64,000 nt of DNA from Aestuariispira ectoiniformans (GCF_025136295.1 NZ_CP062788.1:930001-994000), one strand, 5' to 3'; numbered from the stretch's first letter, positions 28,264 through 40,696 are shown. A program made the numbers and translations. The notes: generated by a model from the sequence alone, not told the origin.

Positions 28264-28323
28264 CCCCGGTTGGTGTAATACAGACCCCTATCTCGCTTCA
28301 CCAACCGGGGGCCCCTTTCGGGG
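28264..28323 (+). other. intercistronic hairpins between mtkB and the reductase gene
   Basis: A perfect 12-bp stem CCCCGGTTGGTG / CACCAACCGGGG (28264-28275 with 28299-28310) is followed at once by CCCC-TTTC-GGGG (28312-28323). No T-run follows, so these probably stabilise or process the upstream mRNA rather than end it fully. Confidence 0.6.
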
Positions 28324-28357
28324 GAAACCATCGAAACCGATTGTAAGAGGTATCTGA

Positions 28358-29329
28358 ATGTCCAAGCCAAAAGTGATCGTGACACGACGTTGGCCGGAAC
28401 AGGTCGAGGCGGAAATGCAGCGTCTGTTCGATGTTGAGTTGAACACCGATGACCGGCCAATGACCAAAGATGAAATCCGCAATGCCATGATGCGTGCGGA
28501 TGCCCTCTGCCCGACGGTGTCGGACAAGCTCGGCCCGGCGATCTTTGCAGGTGAGGGCATTCGCACCAAAATCCTCGGCAATTTCGGGGTCGGTTTCAAC
28601 CATATCGATATCGAGGCGGCGAAGGCGGCAGGGGTCAGGGTGACCAACACCCCCGGCGTGCTGACGGATGCCACGGCGGATATCGCGCTCACCCTGATCC
28701 TGATGGTGGCCCGTCGGGCGGGTGAAGGCGAACGGGAAGTGCGCGACAATGCCTGGACCGGTTGGCGGCCGACGCATTTGTTGGGCACACAGGTAACGGG
28801 CAAGACTTTGGGCATCATCGGCATGGGGCGTATCGCCAAGGCCGTAGCCCACCGTGCCCATCATGGTTTCGGTATGGACGTGGCTTTCTATAACCGCTCC
28901 AAGGTCGATGAGGCTGAGGCGCGCAGTCTGGGTGCCCGTCAGGTCGATAGTATCGACGAAGTTTTGGAAACTGCGGATTTCGTCTCGCTCCATTGTCCGG
29001 GCGGTGCGGAAACCTTCCATCTGATGAATGCGGAACGCATCGGCAGGATGAAGCCGTCGGCCTATCTGATCAATACCGCCCGCGGCGATGTGGTTGACGA
29101 GCAGGCGCTGGCAACAGCCTTGAATGATGGCACGATCGCAGGCGCAGGTCTGGACGTCTACCAGGGCGAACCGGATATCGCACCGGCGCTGCTATCTGCC
29201 AAAAACACGGTGCTTTTGCCGCATCTGGGCAGTGCGACCACTGAGACCCGGACCGCCATGGGCATGAAGGTCGTGGAAAACCTGAAAGCGTTCTTCGCTG
29301 GTGAGACGCCGCCGGATGTGGTTGTCTGA
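28358..29329 (+). CDS. hydroxypyruvate / glyoxylate reductase (D-2-hydroxyacid dehydrogenase)
   Basis: The 323-residue enzyme belongs to the D-isomer-specific 2-hydroxyacid dehydrogenases. The nucleotide-binding loop is LGIIGMGRIAKAVAHRA with FYNRSK after the second strand, where Arg-Ser points to NADP(H) preference. The catalytic Arg lies in NTARGDVVDEQAL, the Glu in VYQGEPD and the His in LLPHLGSATTETR. In the serine cycle it reduces hydroxypyruvate to D-glycerate, the substrate of the next gene. It may also reduce glyoxylate to glycolate. The ATG follows AAGAGGT. It lies 38 bases before the kinase gene. Confidence 0.92.
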   Translation: MSKPKVIVTRRWPEQVEAEMQRLFDVELNTDDRPMTKDEIRNAMMRADALCPTVSDKLGPAIFAGEGIRTKILGNFGVGFNHIDIEAAKAAGVRVTNTPGVLTDATADIALTLILMVARRAGEGEREVRDNAWTGWRPTHLLGTQVTGKTLGIIGMGRIAKAVAHRAHHGFGMDVAFYNRSKVDEAEARSLGARQVDSIDEVLETADFVSLHCPGGAETFHLMNAERIGRMKPSAYLINTARGDVVDEQALATALNDGTIAGAGLDVYQGEPDIAPALLSAKNTVLLPHLGSATTETRTAMGMKVVENLKAFFAGETPPDVVV

Positions 29330-29367
29330 TTCGACGATACGGATCAGATTGTCCGCAGGGGAATGAC

Positions 29368-30717
29368 ATGGCGTTGCAGGAGCGTATGGGTATCTCTCAG
29401 GCACGGGATTTGGCGGAAACCGCTTTCCTTGCCGGTGTGAAGGCGGCCGATCCGGACAAGGCGGTGCGTGCTGCCCTTTCCGTGAAAAAGACCGGCCTGT
29501 CCGTTGCCGGTGTCAAGGACGTCTGGAGACATGTCTTCCTGATTGCTTTCGGTAAGGCTGCCTGCGGGATGACCGAAGGGGCGTTGGCTGTAATTCCTCC
29601 GGAGTATCTGGCGGCCCCGCCCATTGTTGTGACCAATGACGAGAATTTCCGGGAAATGGACGGTTGCCGCGTCTTTGCCTCCGGGCATCCCCTGCCGGAT
29701 GCGCGCGGCATGAAGGCAGCACAGGAAATTGCTGCTTTGCTTGACCAGACCACGAAAGAGGATTTGGTCCTGGTTCTGGTCAGTGGCGGCGGCTCGGCCT
29801 TGCTGCCGCTGCCTGCCGAAGGCATTTCCCTGGATGAAAAAATTCAGACCACGGACCTGCTACTGGCCTCCGGGGCCGGGATCAGCCAGGTCAATGCGGT
29901 GCGCAAGCATCTCTCTGCTCTCAAGGGTGGACAGTTGGCGCAAAAGGCATTACCGGCTTGCGTGCATGCCCTGATCCTGTCGGATGTGATCGGTGATGAC
30001 CTTTCCTCAATTGCCAGCGGGCCGACCGTGCCGGACCCGACGCGATTTTCGCTCTGCCGGGCAATCCTGAAGGATTACGGCGTCTGGACCAAACTGCCGG
30101 CTGCGGTACTGGCGCGGCTGCGAAAAGGTCATCAGGGATTGTTGCCCGAGACGCCCAAACCGGGCGGTGATGTTGACCGGCAGGTACATAACACGCTGGT
30201 TGGCAGCAATGCCTTGAGTCTGAAAGCGATGGAGGAGGCGGTTACCAAACAAGGCATTGTGGTCAGGCGCTATGATGATGCCCTGACAGGGGAAGCCCGG
30301 GACGAGGCGGCAAAGCTGGTTGCCTATCTCAAGACACTGAACAAGGACGTGAAGCGGGGGCCAATGGCCGTGACGGCTGGTGGTGAGACGACCGTGACAC
30401 TTTCCGGTAAGGGCAAGGGCGGACGGAACCAGGAATTTGCGCTCGCTTTTGCGATTGAGGCCGAAAGGCAGGAATTGGGGATGAACTGGGAATTCCTGAG
30501 CGCGGGCACCGACGGTCGCGATGGTCCGACGGATGCCGCAGGTGCTGTGGTGGATGCCCAGACGTTGGCCCGAATGCGGGATGCCGGGGGGAACCCGGCG
30601 GCTTTGTTGGCGGAAAATGACGCCTATAATGCCTTGTCGCTTTCCGGGGACCTGATCAAAATCGGCGGCACCGGCACGAATGTGGCCGACCTGCAACTGG
30701 CCCTGATCTGGGTTTGA
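29368..30717 (+). CDS. gck: glycerate 2-kinase (MOFRL type)
   Basis: The 449-residue protein phosphorylates D-glycerate to 2-phosphoglycerate, which enters lower glycolysis. It is the two-domain TtuD/GckA family: an N-terminal DUF4147 domain with VLVLVSGGGSALLPLPAEG, ISQVNAVRKHLSALKGGQLA and LILSDVIGDDLSSIASGPT, and a C-terminal MOFRL domain with AGGETTVTLSGKGKGGRNQE and SAGTDGRDGPTDAAGAVVD. It ends the serine-cycle operon; a terminator begins 20 bases after the stop. The ATG at 29368 has GCAGGGGAA upstream. Confidence 0.93.
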   Translation: MALQERMGISQARDLAETAFLAGVKAADPDKAVRAALSVKKTGLSVAGVKDVWRHVFLIAFGKAACGMTEGALAVIPPEYLAAPPIVVTNDENFREMDGCRVFASGHPLPDARGMKAAQEIAALLDQTTKEDLVLVLVSGGGSALLPLPAEGISLDEKIQTTDLLLASGAGISQVNAVRKHLSALKGGQLAQKALPACVHALILSDVIGDDLSSIASGPTVPDPTRFSLCRAILKDYGVWTKLPAAVLARLRKGHQGLLPETPKPGGDVDRQVHNTLVGSNALSLKAMEEAVTKQGIVVRRYDDALTGEARDEAAKLVAYLKTLNKDVKRGPMAVTAGGETTVTLSGKGKGGRNQEFALAFAIEAERQELGMNWEFLSAGTDGRDGPTDAAGAVVDAQTLARMRDAGGNPAALLAENDAYNALSLSGDLIKIGGTGTNVADLQLALIWV

Positions 30718-30737
30718 TCTTATTCGTGGATAGCAGA

Positions 30738-30763
30738 AAACCGGCCTCCTGGGAGGCCGGTTT
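30738..30763. terminator. bidirectional terminator between gck and cbtA
   Basis: A perfect 11-bp stem AAACCGGCCTC/GAGGCCGGTTT with a 4-base loop lies between convergent genes. It has A-rich and T-rich flanks on the two sides. Confidence 0.88.
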
Positions 30764-30768
30764 ATTGG

Positions 30769-31488
30769 TCAGGCTGATTTATTGAAACGGTTGTAAAGCC
30801 ATCCTGTCGAGGCACCCAGCACCAGCCAGAAAAGCAGGGCCGATACCAGGGAGGCCACGGCAAATTCCGCAGCAAGCGACGGCGGTACTGTGCCTCCCGG
30901 AACATCCGGATGCGGCGCGCCGACGATATGAGGAACGGCAATCAGGACTACGCCCAGACCGGTCCAGATATGGCCTTGCTTCAGGAAAATAAGGGCCAGT
31001 CCCACGGCAGAACAGGCAACGGTCAGAAACCACCATATCTGGCGGGCCTGAAGGTCCGCGGCAACCGTGCCGGGCACTTCCGGCGGCAGGCCGAGCGCTG
31101 GCAGAAGTGAGAAGGCGGCAAACCCGGCTAGGCCCCAGAGGACACCGGTTTTGACATCTTCATCCCGTCCACGCAGGACAATTGCCCCACAAAGCAATAA
31201 GCCGAAACCGACACCGGCGGCGACATTGCTGAGCAGGGTAAAGGCAGTCCGTTCCAAACCATCTTCCGGAGCCCAGTCGCCAGCATCATGGTCGTGGCTG
31301 TGGGCTTCTGTTTCTGCCGCGACGGCACCATGGCTTTCTTCGCCATGGTCATGGGCGTCGGCAGTGCCGGTTTCATAGGTTTCGGCTTCCAGAATAAGGG
31401 GGATTACCTTAACGGACTGGGCGGCAGATGCGAACACGCCGGCTATGAAGCCGGCGATGATCGCGGTCATCAACACTCGTTGAATCAC
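30769..31488 (-). CDS. cbtA: cobalt transporter subunit CbtA
   Basis: This 239-residue inner-membrane protein of the CbtAB predicted cobalt uptake system has about five hydrophobic helices and a His/Asp-rich loop after helix 1 (DAHDHGEESHG and HSHDHDAGDW) suited to binding metal. Family segments are AQSVKVIPLILEAE near the N-terminus, GLPPEVPGTVAADLQARQIWW and GAPHPDVPGGTVPPSLAAEFA. The GTG start has GGGAGA nine bases upstream. It follows cbtB by 26 bases in one transcript preceded by a cobalamin riboswitch, so uptake of cobalt should fall when B12 is plentiful. Confidence 0.93.
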   Translation of the reverse strand: MIQRVLMTAIIAGFIAGVFASAAQSVKVIPLILEAETYETGTADAHDHGEESHGAVAAETEAHSHDHDAGDWAPEDGLERTAFTLLSNVAAGVGFGLLLCGAIVLRGRDEDVKTGVLWGLAGFAAFSLLPALGLPPEVPGTVAADLQARQIWWFLTVACSAVGLALIFLKQGHIWTGLGVVLIAVPHIVGAPHPDVPGGTVPPSLAAEFAVASLVSALLFWLVLGASTGWLYNRFNKSA

Positions 31489-31514
31489 GATTATGATCTC
31501 CCGTTATGCCAGGA

Positions 31515-31703
31515 TTAGTGGCACGGGAAGGTAAAGGAGTGCCGTGCGTCGTGAGCTGCGTTATGCAGCGTGGACGGCTGGGCGAAACCAACACCATAGA
31601 TCATGAAGACACCGAGCAGACCGGCGACAACGGCCGCTGCAACCCGGTTTTGGATGCTGACAGTGGCATTGCTATGCCCCTGGGTCAGTACACGATCAGT
31701 CAT
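31515..31703 (-). CDS. cbtB: cobalt transporter subunit CbtB
   Basis: The 62-residue protein has one transmembrane helix (about 22-42) and the characteristic C-terminal metal-binding tail HNAAHDARHSFTFPCH. It works with CbtA. The ATG at 31703 has GGAGGGAG upstream. The B12 riboswitch starts about 50 bases further upstream on the same strand. Confidence 0.94.
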   Translation of the reverse strand: MTDRVLTQGHSNATVSIQNRVAAAVVAGLLGVFMIYGVGFAQPSTLHNAAHDARHSFTFPCH

Positions 31704-31753
31704 AACTCCCTCCGCGTTTGATCGTAGATATCAGCCCGAAATCGGACTTCTGA

Positions 31754-31951
31754 ATGGCAGGTCTCCTGGCTAACGGCTTCTTATCCGATACGCCTTCCCG
31801 GTGTTGTCGAAACCTCACCAGTGGCTCAATGCATCGGACAAGCCGTCTACAGTTGCGGGGGCAGCCCAGGTCTGAAATCCCCTGATGGGTAGATTCCTCC
31901 TGCGTTCCCTATTAAGCCCCAAAGCTCTATCGCTTTTATAGGGGGCACCAC
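31754..31951 (-). promoter_or_regulatory. cobalamin (B12) riboswitch controlling cbtBA
   Basis: Read on the minus strand the region begins TGGTGCCCCC, continues through AATAGGGAACGCAGG-type and CCCCCGCAACTGTAGACGGC core elements and GGGAAGGCG, and ends with the B12 box AGCCAGGAGACCTGCC (31756-31771). These are the conserved pieces of the cobalamin aptamer in the right order. The cbtB start lies about 50 bases downstream, leaving room for an expression platform. The rest of the 31704-32083 gap holds the promoter side and no gene. Confidence 0.95.
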
Positions 31952-32083
31952 TCAACGGCCAAATATGGTTTGCCTCGGGGATTTTTGTCAACTGATTAGC
32001 CGTTTATGAATATAGAAATATTGACCTCGCGCATTTCCCGGCGTTCATTGGGGTATTAGGATTGTATCCATGGATAGGTTCGG

Positions 32084-32443
32084 ATGCTGAAGATGACCAG
32101 GCTATGCAGAGATGGTGGGGTGGCGAAATCGCCGCTGGCCATGCTTGCATTGATCTGCCTGCTTGTCGTCAGCATCGTGAGCATGCCCGCCATGGCAACA
32201 AAGGCTGCGCCAGTATCCTCGCAGGGCGTTGAGCGCCTGCTGGATACGACGGCGGGGTCATCGTCGGTTGATCATAAAATGGCGACCGGCTGCTGTGTTC
32301 AATCCGTATGTGTTGCCTTTCTTGTCGTCACGCCGGAGGGAATAAATCGGGGTTGCAGTCCCGATGTGCCTTCGGTGTTTTCCAACGACGGGTATGCCAG
32401 CCTGGCAATTACGCCGGCCAAACATCCTCCGCGACGCCGATAA
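32084..32443 (+). CDS. small exported hypothetical protein in copper cluster
   Basis: This 119-residue protein has an N-terminal hydrophobic segment (about 18-36, LAMLALICLLVVSIVSMPAMA) that looks like a signal peptide or anchor. The mature part has a VDHKMATGCCVQSVC motif, a His/Cys group that could bind copper. I know no family with confidence; small Cys-rich exported proteins are often found beside copper ATPases. It is 88 bases ahead of the copper ATPase and divergent from the cbt operon. The start has only a weak ribosome site, so the exact N-terminus is uncertain. Confidence 0.6.
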   Translation: MLKMTRLCRDGGVAKSPLAMLALICLLVVSIVSMPAMATKAAPVSSQGVERLLDTTAGSSSVDHKMATGCCVQSVCVAFLVVTPEGINRGCSPDVPSVFSNDGYASLAITPAKHPPRRR

Positions 32444-32531
32444 ATTTTCGGGTCACCGGGGTCCTTTATAACGGTCACGCCTCAAGCAGACCGACCCGGA
32501 TTTCGTTGGAGATTTATTTGGAGGCAAGGCA

Positions 32532-34877
32532 ATGGACGAAAAAAGTCACTGCCATCATCATGCCGATCAGGAGGGACGGGTGACCGACCCCGTCTGCGGC
32601 ATGTCGGTTCGCCCCGAAGAAGGACGGCCCAAGGCCGACTATAAAGAGCGGACCTACTATTTCTGTTCACAAGGGTGCCACGGCAAATTCGTTGGCGACC
32701 CCGAACATTACCTGAGCGGCCGCCATCGCGATGCGGCTCAGAAAAAAATGCCGGCAGGTACGAAATACACCTGCCCCATGCATCCTGAAATCGTGCGGGA
32801 TGCGCCGGGCGATTGCCCGATCTGCGGCATGGCGCTGGAACCCCAGGGCGTGCCCGCACCCGATGAAGGGCCCAACCCGGAGCTGGTGGACTTCACGCGT
32901 CGCTTTTGGATCGGCGCGGTTTTGACCGTGCCGGTGCTGATACTGTCCATGGGGCCCTATGTGGGATTGGGGTTTATTCGTGACACCCTGGGGGAGACTG
33001 TGTCCTTATGGGCCGAACTGGTGCTTAGTACGCCGGTCGTCCTTTGGTCTGGCTGGCCGTTCCTGTTGCGGGGCGCGAAATCCCTGCGCACGGGGCATCT
33101 CAACATGTTTACCCTGATCGGCATGGGGGTCAGTGCGGCCTATTTCTTCAGTGTCGTCGCGGTTCTGTTCCCGCAGATTTTCCCCGAGGGTTTCCGGGAT
33201 GCGGAAGGGCATGTCGGGGTTTATTTCGAGGCAGGTGCCGTGATCACCGTGCTGGTGCTGGTGGGGCAATTGATGGAACTGGGCGCGCGGGAGCGGACCG
33301 GCTCTGCCATCCGCGCCCTTCTCGACCTTGCGGCCAAGACCGCCCGTGTCATTCGCGACGACGGGACCGAACAGGAAATCCCGCTGGAAGAGGTGAAGGT
33401 CGGGGACCGTCTTCGCGTGCGTCCGGGCGACAAGGTGCCGGTTGACGGCGTGGTGATCGAGGGGCGTTCCTCATTGGACGAATCGATGATTTCCGGCGAA
33501 CCTGTACCGGTGGAGAAGACCGAAGGCGATGATGTCACCGGCGCAACGATCAACGGCACAGGCAGTCTGGTGATCGAGGCAAGGCGTGTCGGGGCCGATA
33601 CGGTGCTGAGCCAGATTGTCGAGATGGTCGCCAAGGCCCAACGTAGCCGTGCGCCGATCCAGAAACTGGCGGATTCCGTCGCTGGAAAATTTGTACCCGC
33701 TGTTATTGGTGTTGCGGTGATTGCGTTTATCGTCTGGTCCTTTGTCGGACCGGAACCCGCGATGGCCTATGCGCTGGTATCGGCGGTGGCGGTGCTGATT
33801 ATCGCCTGCCCCTGTGCCTTGGGGCTGGCCACACCCATGTCGATTATGACGGCGACAGGGCGGGGTGCACAGGCCGGTGTCCTGATCAAGAATGCCGAAG
33901 CCCTGGAACGCTTTGCCCAGGTCGATACGCTGATTGTGGACAAGACGGGAACCCTGACCGTCGGCAAACCAAAACTGGTCTCTGTCCTGTCGCAGGAGGG
34001 GCTGGACGAAAACGAGCTTTTGCGTCTTGCGGCCAGTCTGGAGCGTGGCTCGGAACATCCGCTTGCTGAGGCCATTGTGGCGGGTGCGGAAGAGGCGGGG
34101 CTGTCCTTGTCGAAGGCGGAGGATTTCGAGGCGCTGACCGGCAAGGGTGTGACAGGCAAGATCAATGGCCGGAATGTCGCATTGGGCAACGTAAAGCTCC
34201 TGACGCATCTGGGGCTTGAACCCGGTGGTCTTGTTGATGAAGCCAATCGTCGCCGCGATAACGGGGAAACCGTGATGTTCGTCGTGGTTGACGGCAAGGT
34301 GGCGGGATTTGTGTCCGTCGCCGACCCGGTGAAGGAGACAACAGCCTCCGCCCTGCAGGCTTTGCATGAGGAGGGTTTCCGGATCGTCATGGCGACCGGC
34401 GATAACGAACGCACGGCCAAGGCCGTCGCCGCCCGGTTGGGGATCGATGACCTGCGGGCTGATGTGTTGCCGGAAGACAAGGCCAGGATCATCAAGGAAC
34501 TGCAGGATAAAGGCGCGAAGGTCGCCATGGCCGGTGACGGGGTCAACGATGCCCCGGCATTGGCGCAGGCTGATGTTGGTATTGCCATGGGGACCGGTGC
34601 GGATGTTGCCATTGAAAGTGCGGGTTTCACCCTGGTGAAAGGGGACCTGACGGGGATCGTCCGGGCGCGCCGTCTGGCAAAGGCCACCATGCGCAATATC
34701 CGGCAGAACCTTTTCTTTGCCTTGGTTTACAACGCTTTTGGTGTGCCGGTGGCGGCGGGCGTTCTCTACCCCGTTCTGGGGATATTGATCTCGCCCATGT
34801 TTGCCGCAGCGGCCATGAGCCTGTCTTCCGTTTCCGTCATCACAAATGCGTTGCGTCTGCGCCGGGTCGATATCTGA
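32532..34877 (+). CDS. copA: copper-exporting P-type ATPase with YHS and heavy-metal-binding domains
   Basis: The 781-residue P1B-type ATPase starts with a His-rich tail (HCHHH). A YHS domain follows (about 16-62, [10 protein letters not shown] and [12 protein letters not shown]), then a short heavy-metal-binding domain (about 77-100, [26 protein letters not shown]). The CPC motif is in [22 protein letters not shown] carries the phosphorylated Asp, SEHPLAEAI the HP motif, and [20 protein letters not shown] the hinge. YN in helix 7 (LVYNAFGVP) and MSLSS in helix 8 fit the Cu+ group (P1B-1). It lacks the CxxC HMA-type N-terminal domain. It lies in a run with a small exported protein, a cytochrome c and an AhpD-like protein. 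Confidence 0.93.
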   Translation: MDEKSHCHHHADQEGRVTDPVCGMSVRPEEGRPKADYKERTYYFCSQGCHGKFVGDPEHYLSGRHRDAAQKKMPAGTKYTCPMHPEIVRDAPGDCPICGMALEPQGVPAPDEGPNPELVDFTRRFWIGAVLTVPVLILSMGPYVGLGFIRDTLGETVSLWAELVLSTPVVLWSGWPFLLRGAKSLRTGHLNMFTLIGMGVSAAYFFSVVAVLFPQIFPEGFRDAEGHVGVYFEAGAVITVLVLVGQLMELGARERTGSAIRALLDLAAKTARVIRDDGTEQEIPLEEVKVGDRLRVRPGDKVPVDGVVIEGRSSLDESMISGEPVPVEKTEGDDVTGATINGTGSLVIEARRVGADTVLSQIVEMVAKAQRSRAPIQKLADSVAGKFVPAVIGVAVIAFIVWSFVGPEPAMAYALVSAVAVLIIACPCALGLATPMSIMTATGRGAQAGVLIKNAEALERFAQVDTLIVDKTGTLTVGKPKLVSVLSQEGLDENELLRLAASLERGSEHPLAEAIVAGAEEAGLSLSKAEDFEALTGKGVTGKINGRNVALGNVKLLTHLGLEPGGLVDEANRRRDNGETVMFVVVDGKVAGFVSVADPVKETTASALQALHEEGFRIVMATGDNERTAKAVAARLGIDDLRADVLPEDKARIIKELQDKGAKVAMAGDGVNDAPALAQADVGIAMGTGADVAIESAGFTLVKGDLTGIVRARRLAKATMRNIRQNLFFALVYNAFGVPVAAGVLYPVLGILISPMFAAAAMSLSSVSVITNALRLRRVDI

Positions 34878-34926
34878 CCCCGGCTGCCTGACACGACCCG
34901 ATAAAACTTTTACAGGATTCAATTCG

Positions 34927-35358
34927 ATGAAAATTACTGAACATCTGCCGAAGCTGGCGGTGCTGGCTGTTATGATTGGCGGGGCCGTTGTGCTGGGTAC
35001 TAAATTCTTTGGAACCAATGATGCGGCGGTTGGCGCGCAACCCGTCATTCCGGAATATTCCGATCTCGCAAAGCGTGGGGAAGCGCTGTTTCAGTCGAAC
35101 TGTGCCCAATGTCATGGCACGAATGCCGTTGGTACCGATCAAGGACCGCCGTTCCTGCATCCCTTCTACAATCCCGGCCACCATGGTGACAGGGCGTTTC
35201 TGGCCGCCGTTCGCAATGGCGTGCGTGCGCACCACTGGAACTTTGGCGATATGCCGCCGCAGCCCCAGGTCTCCAGTGCCCAGTTGAGAGCCATCGTGGC
35301 CTATGTCCGGGAAATCCAGGTGGCCAATGGGATCGTTTATCAGAAGCACAAGATGTAG
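34927..35358 (+). CDS. c-type cytochrome, membrane-anchored or exported
   Basis: The 143-residue protein has an N-terminal hydrophobic helix (about 8-27, LPKLAVLAVMIGGAVVLGTKF) and one class I cytochrome c domain. The heme motif is CAQCH (SNCAQCHGTNAVG), and the likely axial Met is in NFGDMPPQPQVS. LRAIVAYVREIQ is the usual C-terminal helix. It would carry electrons in the periplasm. It starts 49 bases after copA; its association with the copper gene suggests delivery of or reliance on copper enzymes, which is inference. The long frame from 34846 overlaps copA, and the ATG at 34927 is the sensible start. Confidence 0.85.
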   Translation: MKITEHLPKLAVLAVMIGGAVVLGTKFFGTNDAAVGAQPVIPEYSDLAKRGEALFQSNCAQCHGTNAVGTDQGPPFLHPFYNPGHHGDRAFLAAVRNGVRAHHWNFGDMPPQPQVSSAQLRAIVAYVREIQVANGIVYQKHKM

Positions 35359-35385
35359 GCGGTTTGATTTCAGGAGGATAGCCCC

Positions 35386-35949
35386 ATGCGATTGAAGGCC
35401 CTCAAACCATCGCAATATGCATGGTTCATCCGGCCGTTTTTCTGGCGGCAGCGCCGGAAATACGGGGCAATTCTGGATGCCGCCCTGCTTTGGGGCAGGT
35501 CACCCCGGCTTTTTGCCGGGGTGGCAATCCTCTACGGCATGATCGACAGGCGCAGGTCACCGATAGAACCCGCCTTGCGGTCACTGGTGACCGTTCTGGT
35601 TTCCCAGATCAACCATTGTTCCTTTTGCGTTGATATCAATTCGGCAACGTTGTTGAAACGTGGCGTGCCAATAGAAAAAGTCGATGCACTGGAAACCTGG
35701 CGGGACAGTTCTTTGTTCAATGGCCGGGAGAGGGCGGCACTGGACTATGCCGATGCTGTCACGCGCTATGACCGGGGCGTGGATGATGACGTTTTTGCAA
35801 CGCTAAAATCCCATTTTTCCGAAGATGAAATTGTGGAACTGACCGGGCTGATTGCCTTCCAGAATATGTCCAGCAAGTTCAATAGCGCGCTTGATGTTCC
35901 TGCACAGGGCTTCTGTCGCATGAATGCCGATGCCATTGAGCGTAAATGA
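35386..35949 (+). CDS. carboxymuconolactone decarboxylase / AhpD-like protein
   Basis: The 187-residue all-alpha protein has the AhpD-type active site SQINHCSFCVDINSA, with the CxxC pair and nearby His that act in thiol peroxidase or disulfide chemistry. The later YADAVTRYDRGVDD and SEDEIVELTGLIAFQNMSSKF fit the CMD family. It lies 28 bases after the cytochrome c gene, with GGAGGA upstream. Its role is probably redox protection or an unknown decarboxylase-like reaction; the copper setting favours redox stress. Confidence 0.85.
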   Translation: MRLKALKPSQYAWFIRPFFWRQRRKYGAILDAALLWGRSPRLFAGVAILYGMIDRRRSPIEPALRSLVTVLVSQINHCSFCVDINSATLLKRGVPIEKVDALETWRDSSLFNGRERAALDYADAVTRYDRGVDDDVFATLKSHFSEDEIVELTGLIAFQNMSSKFNSALDVPAQGFCRMNADAIERK

Positions 35950-35952
35950 AAT

Positions 35953-35984
35953 CAGCCTGCCGGAGCCCCACCTCCGGCAGGCTG
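35953..35984. terminator. hairpin between the AhpD-like gene and metH2
   Basis: A perfect 13-bp stem CAGCCTGCCGGAG/CTCCGGCAGGCTG lies between convergent genes. T-runs are weak on either side, but position and strength suggest a shared transcription end. Confidence 0.7.
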
Positions 35985-35988
35985 GACG

Positions 35989-38675
<2,687 letters not shown>

Positions 38676-38676
<1 letters not shown>

Positions 38677-39740
38677 TAGGCTGCTCCCGCCTCGAAAATT
38701 TCCAAACCCGACAGGCGAAGCGCATCCTTCTGTTTCGGAATGCGACGCGGGGCAATACCATCGACCGCCTTGGCGATGGCGTCGATATGGCCCGGTGTGG
38801 TGCCACAGCATCCGCCGACGATGTTGAGCAGGCCTTCCTCGGCCCAGTTGCCAATCTGCTCTGCCATGTCGTCCGGTGTTTCGTCATAGCCACCGAATTC
38901 ATTCGGCAGACCGGCATTGGGATAGATGCAGACCAGACTGTCCGCCACCCCGGCCAGGGTTTTCACATGCGGGCGCAGTTCCTTGGGTCCCAGCGCGCAG
39001 TTGAGGCCGATGCTGAACGGGCGGCCATGTTCGACGGATACCCAGAAGGCCTCCGGCGTCTGTCCGGTCAGCGTGCGGCCGGACCGGTCCGTAATCGTGC
39101 CCGAAATCATCACCGGCACATTGGTGCCGCGTTCGGTCTGTACCAGATCGACCGCAAAGATCGCCGCCTTGGCGTTCAACGTGTCGAAGATGGTTTCGAT
39201 CAGCAGTAGATCGACACCGCCATCAAGCAGCCCCTTGGTGGCCTCTGTGTAGGCTTCCACCAGCTGGTCGAAGGTGATGTTGCGATAGCCTGGGTCGTTC
39301 ACATCCGGGGAAATGGAGGCTGTCCGGTTGGTCGGGCCGAGTGCGCCGGTCACGAAACGCGGCTTGTCCGGCGTTTCCGCCTCAATGGCGGCTGCGGCCC
39401 GGCGGGCAACTTTTGCGGCCTCGACATTCAACTCATAGGACAGGTCTTCCAGGTGATAATCCGCCTGGGATATGCGATTGGCGTTGAAGGTATTTGTGGT
39501 CAGGATATCCGCGCCCGCCTCCAGGAACTGGCGGTGGATGTCCTCAATCGCCTGCGGCTGGGTCAAGGTCAGCAGGTCGTTGTTGCCGCGCAGGTCACTG
39601 GCGTGGTCGCCAAAGCGCGCGCCGCGATAGTCCTCTTCACTGAAATCATAGGCCTGGATCATGGTGCCCATGGCACCGTCCAGCACAAGAATGCGGTTTC
39701 GTACGGCTTCGAATAACGTGTTGGTTCTCTCTGTCGACAT
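38676..39740 (-). CDS. methionine synthase, homocysteine-binding part (MetH1)
   Basis: The 354-residue homocysteine S-methyltransferase module starts [26 protein letters not shown]. The zinc ligands are Cys in GLNCALGP and the Cys pair in [31 protein letters not shown] is typical. In full-length MetH this is the N-terminal domain; here it ends at a TAA overlapping the ATG of the next gene. It must dock with MetH2 for methyl transfer. It lies 37 bases downstream of metF. Split metH is known in several alphaproteobacteria. Confidence 0.95.
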
Positions 39741-39777
39741 GATCCTGAACTTGCTTTTTGTCCTATGAAGGCGGTGT

Positions 39778-40671
39778 TTATGCGGCGTGTTTGGCGGCCC
39801 GGTCGCGCACGCCCAGGGCGTGGCAGATTGCCCGGGTCAGATCTGCACGGTTCATGGTGTAGAAATGGAAGCTGCGCACGCCGTTTGCGTAGAGGTCGCG
39901 GCATTGTTCGATGGCGACTGAGGCGGCAATCATCGCCTGCGTTTCCCGGTCGTCGTCCAGGCCGTCGAACATATCGACCAGCCATTGCGGGATATGCGCG
40001 CCGCAGGCGCTGGAGAAATTGACCAGACCCTGCAGGTTGGTAACAGGCATGATGCCGGGCACGATTTCCTGCGTGATCCCCGCAGCTTCCGCCTGATCGC
40101 GGAAGCGGTAGAAGTGATCGTTTTCAAAGAAATACTGTGTGACCGCCCGGTTGGCCCCTGCATCCAGTTTGCGCTTCAGGTTGTCCAGGTCGGCTTTGGC
40201 GCTGGCGGCCTGGGGATGCACTTCCGGGTAGGCGGCGACACTGATGTCGAAATCCGCAACCTTGAGCAAACCTTCGACCAAATCGGCGGCAAAGGCATAG
40301 CCATCCGGGTGCGGTTCATATTTGCCACTGCCTTTGGGCGGGTCGCCGCGCAGGGCCACGATGTTGCGCACGCCTTCCGCCCACAGGTCGCGGGCCAGAT
40401 TATCCACATCCTGCCGCGCGGCCCCCACACAGGTCAGGTGGTGGGCGATCGGTACGCCGGTCGATTTCTGCAGGCGCGTGACCCAGTCGCGGGTCAGGTC
40501 CTGGGTGGTTCCGCCCGCGCCATAGGTGACCGACATGAAGTCCGGTGACAGTTCGGCCAGCTTTGTGGCGGCCTCGTCCAGACGTGTTGCCCCATCCGCA
40601 GTCTTGGGCGGGAAAAATTCGAAAGATACCGAGATTCCCGGCAAGGCTTCTTTCAGATATTTGGTCGGCAT
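39778..40671 (-). CDS. metF: 5,10-methylenetetrahydrofolate reductase
   Basis: This 297-residue FAD-dependent TIM-barrel enzyme makes the 5-methyl-THF used by MetH. Landmarks are [13 protein letters not shown] (catalytic Glu), [66 protein letters not shown] and a C-terminal [16 protein letters not shown] choose [12 protein letters not shown] (40671); the frame also has an ATG at 40707, but a 26-base palindrome covers that codon and is better placed as a promoter operator. It heads the metF-metH1-metH2 unit. Confidence 0.94.
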   Translation of the reverse strand: MPTKYLKEALPGISVSFEFFPPKTADGATRLDEAATKLAELSPDFMSVTYGAGGTTQDLTRDWVTRLQKSTGVPIAHHLTCVGAARQDVDNLARDLWAEGVRNIVALRGDPPKGSGKYEPHPDGYAFAADLVEGLLKVADFDISVAAYPEVHPQAASAKADLDNLKRKLDAGANRAVTQYFFENDHFYRFRDQAEAAGITQEIVPGIMPVTNLQGLVNFSSACGAHIPQWLVDMFDGLDDDRETQAMIAASVAIEQCRDLYANGVRSFHFYTMNRADLTRAICHALGVRDRAAKHAA

Positions 40672-40696
40672 CGCTATAACTTTCGTCGCCCTGGTT

